This document shows, piece by piece, positions 53,778-63,421 of a stretch of DNA of 64,000 nucleotides. Numbering within the stretch: position 1 is the stretch's first letter; the number at the start of each line of letters is the position of its first letter. The position numbers were made by a program, and so were the translations under genes. The notes below the pieces were generated by a model. The model was not told where the DNA came from. It did not search any database and saw only the letters and a program-made list of their open reading frames with translations. This DNA comes from Corynebacterium sp. NML98-0116 (GTDB taxonomy: Bacteria; Actinomycetota; Actinomycetes; Mycobacteriales; Mycobacteriaceae): NCBI RefSeq assembly GCF_001767255.1, contig NZ_CP017639.1, positions 2,136,719 through 2,200,718 of the forward strand, written 5' to 3'.

Positions 53778-55748
53778 TTATGCGTCGCGGCGACGTCCCA
53801 TGAAGACGTACGCGCCACCGATCAGGAACAGCACGATGCCGAGCGTGATCACGCCGGACATCGGGGTACCGGTATCGGCGAGGTCCCCGCTGCGGGTCGA
53901 CGTGGTCGTCGAGGAGGACTTGCTGGAGCTGCGCTTGCTGGTGCTCTTCGCCGTGGAGCGCGCGGCTGCGGTGCTGCGGGACGTTGCGCTGGTGGTGCGT
54001 CCGGTGGACACGGTGCCGGAGCTCTTGGAGTTAGAGAACGTTGAGGTCGTCGAAGTCTTCGAGCTTGTCGACTTCGAGCCTGCAGCCCCTGCGCCTGCGC
54101 CCGCGAGGGCACCGAATGCGCCGAGCAGCGGCTTGACTTCCTTGAACACCTCGAGGATTTCCTGCGGCTTGGACATCGTGCTCGTTGCACGGGTGTCCTT
54201 GTCCAGGGTGATTTCCTTGACCAAGTCATCCTTCTTGATCTGGATGGACTTGTTCTTGTAGCCTTCCGGTGCCTCTACGAGGCGGACAGTGAAGCTCTTG
54301 TCGTTGAGCTCTGCTGGCAGGGTGGTAGACAGGTAGCCGTCGGCGTCGGTTGCGCCTTCGAGTTCGAGGTTGTCCAGGCTCGGGACGACCAGGCGTGCGC
54401 CCTCGACCGGCTTCTTCTTTTCACCAGTGCCGACGTAGATCTCGACCTCGAGCGTGCGCTGCTCGGTGGCCTCTGGCGTCGGGGTTGAGGACGGCTTCTC
54501 ACTGTTGTTGGCCGGAGGCTGCTGCTTGTCCGCATCCTTGTTCGTCGGCTCAGCAGGCTTCGCAGCTTCAGCGTCAGACTTCGTCGGTTCGGACGGCTTC
54601 TTATCCGCCTGCTCCGCAGTATTGTCAGACTTCGGGGCCTCCGCATCGGCCTTCGTCTTGTCCGAAGCCGGCGTCTCCGCGTCCTTTTCCTCACCCGCGT
54701 GCTTGATGGCGGTGAATCCGAACTTCTTATCGGCGCCGAGCACCTCACTGAGCGTGTCGTCTCCGTCCTGGGAGAACGTGGCCACGAGCTCGTCACCAGG
54801 GCCGATCTTGAGCTGCGTCGGCTTGAACTCGACGGTGTTGCCGTCCTTGTCGCCCGCAACGAAGACGTCGGTGTCCTTGGTCACTGCGTAGGCAACCTCA
54901 CCCAGACGGTCGATGCCCTCGGTCTTCACACCACGCGCCACCTTCAGCGTGGTCACGCTGAGCTTGTCGGTGTCGGTGTTCAGGGTCCACAGCGCTGGCT
55001 TGCCGTCGAGGGTTTCAGCGTATGCGTGCAGGTACTCCCCCTTCGGGTCGACCTTCTTGGAGGCCGTGCCCCACGCACCGGGTGCCTTGAAGTCCTTCGG
55101 CTTGCTGAAGGTATCCACCGACACCTTGTGCTCGGTGAACACCGGGGTGGAGGCCGTGCTCAGCTTGTCCAGGTCGATGGCGTAGTAGCTGTCGCCGTCC
55201 TTAGCCAGCTCCTCCGACACAATCAGGCGACCATGAGAGGTAATGGTTGCCGTGGTGATGTCGGTTGGAAGTGCGCCGTGCTCGACGCGTGCAGCCCCAA
55301 GATCCTCGACGTTGCCCGTCGCCGGGTCGATCTTCAGCAGGTGGTTCTCCTGCGGCGCGGTGGACAGCGCGTAGACGCTGCCGTCGGTTGGGTGCCCCGC
55401 CACCGCCGTGTACGTCCACGCACCGGACTCGAGCTCTACACCGCTCGTACCAGTGCCCGGCTTATCACTTGTCGACGCCTTCTTCGCCTTCGCTGGCGTC
55501 GTCGCCACTGCTGGCGCACCCGCGACGGACGGAGAAACGCTCACGGTTGGGGTGGCGCTGGCGCTCGGCGTCACGCTGGAGGAAGCAATGCTCGAAGGAG
55601 CGGTTGCTGTCGTGGTGACGGGCGCCTGGGTGGGCGTCTCGGTCGTGGTGTCAGCGTTCGCTGCCACTGGGACGAGTGTGAATGTCCCGGCGAGTGCGGA
55701 CGCCATCGCCAAGCGGCCGTAGTAACCGGCGGTCTTCGAAAATTTCAT
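53778..55748 (-). CDS. Sortase-anchored surface protein (LADTG motif)
   Basis: A 656-residue exported protein. ATG 55748 follows GAGAGGG and opens on a signal peptide (about 1-33), whereas the longer in-frame start gives an improbable N-terminus. Thr/Ala/Ser-rich region, then a beta-propeller-like or DUF6923-type domain (about 100-340; GSVYALSTAPQENHLLKIDP), an Asp/Lys/Pro-rich linker, and a Cna_B/SpaA-like domain (about 430-520; PVEGARLVVPSLDNLELEG). A Ser/Thr/Lys-rich stem leads to LADTG, a hydrophobic helix (VITLGIVLFLIGGAYVFM) and RRRDA. The motif variant LADTG fits a class E-type sortase. No sortase gene is in the window. Confidence 0.85.
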   Translation of the reverse strand: MKFSKTAGYYGRLAMASALAGTFTLVPVAANADTTTETPTQAPVTTTATAPSSIASSSVTPSASATPTVSVSPSVAGAPAVATTPAKAKKASTSDKPGTGTSGVELESGAWTYTAVAGHPTDGSVYALSTAPQENHLLKIDPATGNVEDLGAARVEHGALPTDITTATITSHGRLIVSEELAKDGDSYYAIDLDKLSTASTPVFTEHKVSVDTFSKPKDFKAPGAWGTASKKVDPKGEYLHAYAETLDGKPALWTLNTDTDKLSVTTLKVARGVKTEGIDRLGEVAYAVTKDTDVFVAGDKDGNTVEFKPTQLKIGPGDELVATFSQDGDDTLSEVLGADKKFGFTAIKHAGEEKDAETPASDKTKADAEAPKSDNTAEQADKKPSEPTKSDAEAAKPAEPTNKDADKQQPPANNSEKPSSTPTPEATEQRTLEVEIYVGTGEKKKPVEGARLVVPSLDNLELEGATDADGYLSTTLPAELNDKSFTVRLVEAPEGYKNKSIQIKKDDLVKEITLDKDTRATSTMSKPQEILEVFKEVKPLLGAFGALAGAGAGAAGSKSTSSKTSTTSTFSNSKSSGTVSTGRTTSATSRSTAAARSTAKSTSKRSSSKSSSTTTSTRSGDLADTGTPMSGVITLGIVLFLIGGAYVFMGRRRDA

Positions 55749-55832
55749 TGTTCCCTCTCGTATAGGTTGCGGGGCTGCAAACCCAGTAATCCACCATTCA
55801 ATGTACAAAACGATGTGGTACTTCTCAAGCAG

Positions 55833-55864
55833 CAACCCGCCACCATTTTCGTGGTGGCGGGTTG
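55833..55864 (-). terminator. Terminator of the 2509-residue surface protein gene
   Basis: The stem CAACCCGCCACCA pairs with TGGTGGCGGGTTG (GTGGTGG side) with a TTTTCG loop. It sits between two same-direction surface genes, so the second one is probably made from its own promoter. Confidence 0.75.
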
Positions 55865-55891
55865 ATTTTCGCTCGTCCTTAGCGCTTTGGA

Positions 55892-58800
55892 CTAAGAGAC
55901 CTTTTCCTTGCTAGGGGTCTGCTCTTTCTTGCTGGAGCTTTCTCCCTTGCTGGAGCCGTCAGCACCAGCTTCGCAGGCTGCGTAAGCAAGGCCCACCGCG
56001 ATGGCACCGACCGCGACCAGGATGATGGCCAGCACTGCCGGACCCGCTGCTGGGTGCAGCTGCTCAAGCTGGCGGCTGATCTGGTTCATCCACGCCGGAC
56101 GCTCGATTGCGAGCTGCGGCATCGCCTGGTTGAACTGCTTGACCACGGCGTTGAACTGATCCTCGTAGATGACCAGGCTGCCCGCCATCGCGCCGACCAG
56201 CAGGCCGAGCGGGATGAGGTACATCGCCGGGTTCGAGGCAGAGGAGGTCTCCGTGATGCAGCGCCCAAGGGAGCTGCCTTCCTTCGGAACTTCCGCCTTC
56301 ACCAGCTGGATGCTGAGGTCCGTCGGCTGTTCTGCTTCGACCTCGAACAGCTTGGTGGTGATCTTCCCACCCTGTACTGCCTTCTCGGTCGGGATGCCGT
56401 ACTCGCCAGCGATCTTCATGACGTCCTCGGACGGGTTGGTCACGCGCAACTTGTACTTGCCTGGCGTGACGTTGCCGTAGGCAAACTTTCCGTTACCGTC
56501 GACGGTTGCGCTCAGGGAGGTCTTGTTGTCCTCCGAGATGAGCTCAACCTTCGCCTCCGTGAGCAGGCCAGCCGGCAGGCCGCTGAGCACACCATCGATG
56601 TAGCCCTTCGGGGTCTTGCCCTCAGACACAATCACGTGTGCGTTACCCCACGAGTTCTTGTTCGGGGTAACCGTCAGGATTGACGGTGGGTCCTCCTCGT
56701 AGATGCCCTTCTCTTCCTCAATACCTGGGCTACGACGAGGCTGGTCAAGGTCGGCCTTCACCAGTGCCTTGTTGTGGTGACGGGTGCCTGGCTTCAGCGG
56801 CGGTAGCGCAGCGGTGAGGAAGACGCGCTCGCCTGGCAGCAGGGTGCGGTTCCAGTCGCTCGGCAGGTCGATTTCCATCGGCTTGCAGTCGTTGGAATCG
56901 TCTTCACTCGTGCCTTCCTTCCACTCGCAGACCTCGTCCGTCAGGGTGACGTTGTACATCGGTGCGGCGCCACGGTTCATGATCTCGTAGGTGAAGTACA
57001 TGTCTTCATCCACATCGAGGGACACTGGCTTGTTCTTATCCACACCGAACCGTGCGTTGACCTTCTTCTCCACAGAGGCAGAACCAATTCTTGCCACTGC
57101 GTTATCAGGTGTCGACGCCACCATCTGCCCCTTGCTGCCCGTACCGCGGGCCGTCGCGATGTTGTTCACAACGGACATGTCCTTCTGCGGCGGAATCTTC
57201 GCGGAGGCAAACACGTGCTCGCCCGGCTCCAACGTGCGATTCTCTGGCTTCTCCCAGCCCTCAGGCCAGGTGATCTTGGCATCTCCCAGGAATGGGTCAT
57301 CCAGGGTGATGTTCTTGATGATCTCGTCGGTCTCGTTGGTGATCACGAAGCCGTAGATCAGGTCCCAGTCCTCAGGGAGGATCGGGGCACTGTCCATATC
57401 GTCGGCGTCGTACCCGCGGACACGCTTGCTCAGCTTGAGCTGCTTCTCCGTCAGGTGGACGCCCGGGATTGCAACGTCCTGGCCAGGCTTGACCGGAACG
57501 TACATTGGGTCGACGTTCTGGATACCCTGCGGGGTGAACACCTCGATGGTGGAGGTACCCGGCAGCGCCTTGTCAAAGACGAACTTGCCGTCCTTGTCGG
57601 TCGCGACCGCGCTGGTCTGACCACGCGGGTCGGTCGCGGTCACGATGACGCCCTCGACTGGGTTGCCGGAGCCGTCGTCAACAACGCCTTCGACGTTGCT
57701 TCGCGGTGCCTTGATGCTGACAAGGCCAAGCTCGATCGCCTTGTCCTCAGTGACAGTGACCTTCTTCGGCCAGCCCTTCGGCTTTGGCCAGCCATCTGGG
57801 ACGTCGAGCTCAATGGTGTACTCACCTGGCTCAAGGCGATCCGTGGTGAAGTAGCCGTCCTTGCCAATCTTCACCGCTGGAAGTGTCTCGATAGGCTTGC
57901 CGTCCTCGTCAAGGCGTGGACTGCCGTCCTTATTCTTTGCGGTGCCCTTGATGCGAACCGTGCCGCCCTTGATTGGGTAGTTGCCGTCATCAAGGAGCCA
58001 GCCGCTGATCGTGCCTGGTGCTGCACCTGGCTTCGGGTTCGGCGTCGGCTTGCGCTCGAGGTAGACCCGCAAGTCGTCGTTCGTCTTGCCAGCCTCAACA
58101 ACGACACGCTCGTAACGTGGCGTATTGAAGCCCTCTGGTGCCTCCACCTGGACGACGTACTCGCCCGGCTCGAGACCGGAAGCGGTGAAGATACCGGAAT
58201 CGTTCGTGGTGACCTGCGTAGATCCGCCACCGAGGCGGAGGATGTTCACCTTCGCTCCAGCAATCTGCTCGACTGGCTTGCCCTCGCTCACGCCGAGCAC
58301 ATTGCCCTGCAGGGTACCCGTGGTCGGGGTGTTCTCAACTGGGATCCTCTCCAGTTTGATGTCCTGGGCGTAGTTGTCCAGGCCCGTCTCGATGACAACA
58401 GTGATGTCTGCGCGCTCGAGGTAGCCCTCCGGCTGCGCGATCTTCAACTGGTAGTTACCGGTTGGGATGCCGTTGCGGCGGAACGAACCGTCAGCGTTAA
58501 TAGCCACCGGGTAGCGTCCAGCGTCGCCAACAAGGACCAGGCCGGTCTGCGGCAGCGGAGCATTCGTCGCCTTGTCGTAGACACCACCGATGAAGTTACC
58601 GGTTTCGGCCTCCACCTCGCTCTTCTTCAGCGTGATGGTCGGGACGACACGCTCCTTACCCGCGTCGATCTTGACCGGGATGTTGTCCACCGGTTCGTAG
58701 CCAACAGGCTGGGTCACCTTGAGACTGTAGGAGCCTGCTGGGATGGTGGCGTCGTCAAACGTGCCGTCTCCGGCGACCTTGACGTCGATGGTGTTGCCCT

Positions 58801-61800
58801 TGCCGGAGGTCGGCTCAAGCGAGATACCAACGTTCGCAACCGGTTCACCGGCTTCGTCCTCAACGTTGCCCTTGATGGTGCCCTTCGTCGGCTTCGTCTC
58901 AAGGGTGATGTCAAGAGGCGTTTCCTCGGCAGGCTTCACCGTGGCGGTCAGACCGCGAACCGACTTGAACTTCTCCGGCTGCACAACGTCAACCGTGTAA
59001 TCGCCCACCGGGACCTTGGTGAAGGAGAACGTGCCGTCTTCGGCAGATTCAGATTCGATCGGCTGCTGGCCTGCGCGCTGCAGCTTGATCTTGACCTTGC
59101 CAACAGGCTCGCCGTTCTCGTCACGGACAGTGCCTGCAACGTCGCCGATCTCGGCGGTGAACGTAATCACGCCCAAGTCAGCTTCCTTGCCTGGGTAGAC
59201 CGTCAGTGGCGGAACGCTTACGCGCTTGTAGTTGTCCGGGGACTTGACCTCAACATCGTACGTACCTGCTGGCAGCTCTGGCACGGCAATGTTGCCTTCG
59301 TTGTTGAATTCCAGATCTATTGGATCGCCGGACTCCGGTACCAGTCGGATCTCGGCGCCGTCGACAACCTTGTTGTTCGAGAATTCGACCTTGCCCTTCA
59401 TGCTGCCTGGCTTGCGCTGCAAGGAGACCTGGACAGGATCCGTACCCTGGCCAAGCACGACCTCGAAGCTTTCGCTCTCACCAGCGAGGTGGGTGTCAGT
59501 CTCCTCGACCTTCACCGTGTAGGTACCCGGCTCCATCTTGTCGAATGCAAAGCTACCGGACTTATCGGTGGTCTGGGTCTTTACTACCTCACCGTTCTGG
59601 ATCAGCTGTGCTTCGACGCCTTCGATGGCATTGCCGCCGTCGTCAAGCACGGAGCCGTTGAGGCGCTTAAGGTCTCGGGTGACCTCGATGGTGATCTCTT
59701 TCTGATCACCTGGCAGCAAACCGTTCACGGTGAGGTTGTTACCGGTGTACTCGCTAGTCTTCGGGACCTCAAAGGTTGCGTTGCCTTCGCTGAGGCCCTC
59801 GACGACGAACTTGCCGTCCTTGTCAGTCGTGACTTCTTGCGTGCCTTCGTTCGTCACCTTGACGGTGGCGCCAGCAACTGGCTGCTTGTTTTCGTCGACG
59901 ACGGTACCGATCACCGTCGCGGACTCGTTGGTCACCCTGACGAATTCCTTGTTATCAGCTGCTGTGGTGCCAGGCTTGATGGTGACGCCGGACTTCGATC
60001 CACCCTTGTGGCGATCCGTTGGCTCAACCTCAATCGTGTAAGTACCTGGGCGCAGCTCGTTGAACTCGACCTTGCCGTTCACGTCACCGGTGCCCTTGGT
60101 CTCTGCACCGTTTTCATCAATCAGCTTGATGACTGGTGACGAGATAGCACGGCTCTTCTCATCCATGACGTGGACCGTCATGGATGCATCTTTACGACGC
60201 AGCTTCACATCGCGAACGACGTTGCCCGCTGCATCGACCTTGAGCTCAATACCCTGGGCCTCGTCGTATGCTGCAGAGTCGTCAATGGTGACCTTGTAGG
60301 TACCGACTGGAACCTTATCGAAAGCGACCTTGCCGTTTGCGGTGGTCAAGTCCTTGTTGATTTGCGTCTTGTAAGCGTCAGACTGTGTGCCCTTAAGCCG
60401 CACCTTCACACCGTTTACTGGCTGCCCTGCATCGTCAGTGACGTTAATCGTGACGGTGCCCGGGTTACGGGTGACGGTGTAGTTAGCACGGCCACCTGCA
60501 GCCCACCTCACTGTGACCTTACCGTGTGTGGAACCATGAATGTCGTTTGCCTCAACCTGGACGATGTACTCACCAGCAGGCAGGTTGCCTGAGGTATACA
60601 CGCCGCGCTCGCCTTCGGTCCAGGTAGTGTCGACGCCCTTAAGGGTCAGCTTAGCGCCACTGACTGGCTCACCGGCCTCATTACGGACGGTCGCGACAAT
60701 TGGAGCGCGATTTTCCTTGAGGTCGAACTCAACCTTTGCAGGCTCTCCAGGCTTGACGGTGACAGACTTGGTCGTCTCGTCGAAGCGACCATCACCCGAG
60801 TTTCGGACCGTGACCTCGTACTTACCTGGCAGCAGCTTCGCGGAACCGGTATTTGCAAAGGAGAACTTACCGCTCGAGTCAACGCCACCGAAGTCGACGT
60901 ACGCGCCGTTCTGGCCCTTTGCTTCCACCGAGACACCACCCGAAGCAGGCTTCCCGTCGATGCGGACGGTGCCTTCGATGCGTGAGGTTGCTCGGTCTAC
61001 CTTGATGTCTTCGACAGTCTTCCTCTCCGCTGGCTTGAGCGCCGAGAACTTCTGCGATGCCTCTGCGTAGGTGCCATCGCTCGCGGCAGCGACGGTTACC
61101 AAATCAGCCCCGGCCGCAACCTTGTTAAAGGTGTAGTAGCCGTTCCAGTTCGTACGAACCGTCTCATTGCCAACTCGAACTTCGGCATTCACCACTGGCT
61201 TGCCATCGTCGTAAATGACGCGACCGTTGATCTCGCCTGGGTTCTTCTTCAGCGTGATCTCCTGGACCTGCATGCCATCCTTGGGATCAATCGTGACGGT
61301 TCGAGGAGCATTTTCGAACGTGTACTTGTCGCCCAGGTCGCCCTTCGGAGAAGTCAGCTTGAGATCGTAGGTGCCTGGGTACAGCACCTGCTGGACAAAG
61401 CCGTTCTTATCAGTAACGCCCTTACGTCCATCGGCGCCGTCTGCCTTCTTATAGTTCGGGCTCGGAGCGACTTCCCACGTCACGCCCGCAGCCCCCTCTT
61501 CACCGCCGAGGAATTGGAGAAGGAGTTCCTTCGTCATAAAGTTCGGCTTCAGCGGGTCAGGAAGATCGTAGGTTTTGCCACCTTCAGTCTTATTGACCGG
61601 CACTGACCTATTCAGCTCGTAGGTGTAGTCAGTTTTATTGACCTTTACCTGAACCGACTCCGTGGGCTTCACACCCGCAACGACGAACTGACCGCGAGAG
61701 TCTGTCTTCGCACTTTTGCCGTTTACAGAGACTGTGGCATCAGAAATTGGATTATCAAACTGGTCGAGCACCACACCTCGGTAAGAAGCCAACGTCTTGG

Positions 61801-63421
61801 ACACGGTGGCGCGGACAATCTTGCTTTCGCCTGGAAGCACGAGCTCGTAACCACTGCCCACGACCTTTCCGTTTCGGTCGATAAGCTGGACGGAGACCTC
61901 ACCCGGCTTGACAACGCCAAGGTCGAATCCTGCTTGATTCTGGTACGGGTAGTCGCCCCAAGTCTGATTGTTGTATTTCAGGCGAATCTTTCCGCCATCA
62001 AAGTTCTCGTTGCTTGGGACCTGGATCTCTACCTTCGCGCGGGCCTCTTTCAACGTTGGTCGGAAGTCAACTCCGTCGACCGTACGGTTACTAATATTCA
62101 CCGTTCGTGAAACGGTATTGATGTAGTCACCAGAGAGCTGGAAGCGGTAGCTTCCATTGTCCAGACCCTGAATCTTGTAACCCCCAGAGTCCAGGAGAGA
62201 TACCTTCCGGACCTCGCGTTTGTTTTGGTCAAACACTGTGAGGGTAAGCCCCTGCGCGGCATTGAACGAGTAACCAGACGGCAGGTAAACCCTACCGCTG
62301 ACCTCCTTGCGCTGCAGGTAGAACCTGATTTCACTTGGCCGGTTCCCTGGGATATTGAACGACTGTGCTGATGTAGGGAAGTATTCATCTGAGCCGCCGT
62401 ACGAAATTTGGTAGTCGCCGTAGCTTCCGGTTAGTTCATTCGACGACCAATTCCCATGACCAATTGAAGCTCCGTTACTCGGGCCAAGGTCGGTACGTTT
62501 GATCTGCAGGCTACCTCCCGTGTTCCACAGCGGGTAGCCATGACGATCGTGCATATGGACCAAAACGGTCCCCTTGCGCTCCTCAAGTTTGATATTGAGG
62601 TAGGACTGCTGGTCAGCACTGATTGTAACGCTGCCGCTTGACGTTGAAGTCTTATCGTTCAGGCGAGCTTCCCAGCCGTACGTCCCAGCATTGAACTTCT
62701 CGCTCACAAACCAGCCGTTGCCACCAACTTGAACTGGGCGCCCATCAATCTTCAGGTCAACATCGGAGGCCGAGTAGCCATTCGGTACCTGTACAAGGCC
62801 CGCTACCCAACCTTGTTTGGGGGCTTCTGGTTTCTTTTCCTCAGCTTCACGGTGCCCAAAGCCTCCCTGAATGCGACCTTGCTCGAAGTTTCCCAAGAGC
62901 TTTCGATCGAGATCGTACGCAGACTCAATCCACAATGAGTGGACGTCAGACTGTGGGAGGTAACAAGGCGAAGAGGTGGTGCACTTGGAGGAGAGATCAA
63001 GCTTATAGGACTTCCCGTCAGAGGTGATCGGAAAATCAAACTCGCCTAGAGTCTCAACAACTTCAGCACCCTGCTTGATCTGGACTTTTACCTTACCGAT
63101 CGGCACGATCGGCTTTTTGGACTCCAGCCAAGGAGTGATTGTAAAAATCCCGGAGATAGGGATTGGATATCGCGCCGACCCTACAGACTGTATCGCCCAC
63201 GAAATTTTTCGCTGCCCCTTTTTAGTCACTTTTGCCTGCTGAATGGGCAAATCAGTGATAACAGTTGCCGACGCCGACGGCAGCGCCACCTCGGCGGCGT
63301 GGTCACTCACAGCCGGGACGGTCATCCCACCGATAGCTAAAGAAAAAGCGGTCGCCGTAGCAACGGCCGCTTTGCGAATGCTGGAAAACAGCCCGCGTCC
63401 GGACTTACCGTTTCCGGTCAT
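55892..63421 (-). CDS. Giant stalk-like surface protein with about 18 carboxypeptidase-regulatory/Cna_B-like repeats and two-helix C-terminal anchor
   Basis: A 2509-residue exported protein; ATG follows AGGAGACC. Signal peptide about 1-45. N-terminal beta-rich region to about 400. About 17-19 repeats of 60-95 residues follow (about 400-2010) with the pattern GTVRDENGEPV-x-n-DG-x-F-x-P-G-x-Y, i.e. carboxypeptidase-regulatory-like or Cna_B folds. Two DUF11-like domains (about 2010-2240) and one more repeat come next. The C-terminus has Cys in GRCITET (about 2388), helix 1 (about 2400-2420, YLIPLGLLVGAMAG), a linker, helix 2 (about 2460-2481) ending in Cys (AYAACEAG), and a Lys/Ser tail. No LPXTG. 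It would reach far beyond the envelope and is probably an adhesin. Confidence 0.85.
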   Translation of the reverse strand: MTGNGKSGRGLFSSIRKAAVATATAFSLAIGGMTVPAVSDHAAEVALPSASATVITDLPIQQAKVTKKGQRKISWAIQSVGSARYPIPISGIFTITPWLESKKPIVPIGKVKVQIKQGAEVVETLGEFDFPITSDGKSYKLDLSSKCTTSSPCYLPQSDVHSLWIESAYDLDRKLLGNFEQGRIQGGFGHREAEEKKPEAPKQGWVAGLVQVPNGYSASDVDLKIDGRPVQVGGNGWFVSEKFNAGTYGWEARLNDKTSTSSGSVTISADQQSYLNIKLEERKGTVLVHMHDRHGYPLWNTGGSLQIKRTDLGPSNGASIGHGNWSSNELTGSYGDYQISYGGSDEYFPTSAQSFNIPGNRPSEIRFYLQRKEVSGRVYLPSGYSFNAAQGLTLTVFDQNKREVRKVSLLDSGGYKIQGLDNGSYRFQLSGDYINTVSRTVNISNRTVDGVDFRPTLKEARAKVEIQVPSNENFDGGKIRLKYNNQTWGDYPYQNQAGFDLGVVKPGEVSVQLIDRNGKVVGSGYELVLPGESKIVRATVSKTLASYRGVVLDQFDNPISDATVSVNGKSAKTDSRGQFVVAGVKPTESVQVKVNKTDYTYELNRSVPVNKTEGGKTYDLPDPLKPNFMTKELLLQFLGGEEGAAGVTWEVAPSPNYKKADGADGRKGVTDKNGFVQQVLYPGTYDLKLTSPKGDLGDKYTFENAPRTVTIDPKDGMQVQEITLKKNPGEINGRVIYDDGKPVVNAEVRVGNETVRTNWNGYYTFNKVAAGADLVTVAAASDGTYAEASQKFSALKPAERKTVEDIKVDRATSRIEGTVRIDGKPASGGVSVEAKGQNGAYVDFGGVDSSGKFSFANTGSAKLLPGKYEVTVRNSGDGRFDETTKSVTVKPGEPAKVEFDLKENRAPIVATVRNEAGEPVSGAKLTLKGVDTTWTEGERGVYTSGNLPAGEYIVQVEANDIHGSTHGKVTVRWAAGGRANYTVTRNPGTVTINVTDDAGQPVNGVKVRLKGTQSDAYKTQINKDLTTANGKVAFDKVPVGTYKVTIDDSAAYDEAQGIELKVDAAGNVVRDVKLRRKDASMTVHVMDEKSRAISSPVIKLIDENGAETKGTGDVNGKVEFNELRPGTYTIEVEPTDRHKGGSKSGVTIKPGTTAADNKEFVRVTNESATVIGTVVDENKQPVAGATVKVTNEGTQEVTTDKDGKFVVEGLSEGNATFEVPKTSEYTGNNLTVNGLLPGDQKEITIEVTRDLKRLNGSVLDDGGNAIEGVEAQLIQNGEVVKTQTTDKSGSFAFDKMEPGTYTVKVEETDTHLAGESESFEVVLGQGTDPVQVSLQRKPGSMKGKVEFSNNKVVDGAEIRLVPESGDPIDLEFNNEGNIAVPELPAGTYDVEVKSPDNYKRVSVPPLTVYPGKEADLGVITFTAEIGDVAGTVRDENGEPVGKVKIKLQRAGQQPIESESAEDGTFSFTKVPVGDYTVDVVQPEKFKSVRGLTATVKPAEETPLDITLETKPTKGTIKGNVEDEAGEPVANVGISLEPTSGKGNTIDVKVAGDGTFDDATIPAGSYSLKVTQPVGYEPVDNIPVKIDAGKERVVPTITLKKSEVEAETGNFIGGVYDKATNAPLPQTGLVLVGDAGRYPVAINADGSFRRNGIPTGNYQLKIAQPEGYLERADITVVIETGLDNYAQDIKLERIPVENTPTTGTLQGNVLGVSEGKPVEQIAGAKVNILRLGGGSTQVTTNDSGIFTASGLEPGEYVVQVEAPEGFNTPRYERVVVEAGKTNDDLRVYLERKPTPNPKPGAAPGTISGWLLDDGNYPIKGGTVRIKGTAKNKDGSPRLDEDGKPIETLPAVKIGKDGYFTTDRLEPGEYTIELDVPDGWPKPKGWPKKVTVTEDKAIELGLVSIKAPRSNVEGVVDDGSGNPVEGVIVTATDPRGQTSAVATDKDGKFVFDKALPGTSTIEVFTPQGIQNVDPMYVPVKPGQDVAIPGVHLTEKQLKLSKRVRGYDADDMDSAPILPEDWDLIYGFVITNETDEIIKNITLDDPFLGDAKITWPEGWEKPENRTLEPGEHVFASAKIPPQKDMSVVNNIATARGTGSKGQMVASTPDNAVARIGSASVEKKVNARFGVDKNKPVSLDVDEDMYFTYEIMNRGAAPMYNVTLTDEVCEWKEGTSEDDSNDCKPMEIDLPSDWNRTLLPGERVFLTAALPPLKPGTRHHNKALVKADLDQPRRSPGIEEEKGIYEEDPPSILTVTPNKNSWGNAHVIVSEGKTPKGYIDGVLSGLPAGLLTEAKVELISEDNKTSLSATVDGNGKFAYGNVTPGKYKLRVTNPSEDVMKIAGEYGIPTEKAVQGGKITTKLFEVEAEQPTDLSIQLVKAEVPKEGSSLGRCITETSSASNPAMYLIPLGLLVGAMAGSLVIYEDQFNAVVKQFNQAMPQLAIERPAWMNQISRQLEQLHPAAGPAVLAIILVAVGAIAVGLAYAACEAGADGSSKGESSSKKEQTPSKEKVS

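Noticed and set aside
57215..60139. 974-codon open frame on the + strand
   Set aside because: It is antisense to the 2509-residue surface gene. Repetitive GC-rich coding DNA often leaves the opposite strand open; no ribosome site or family pattern is seen.
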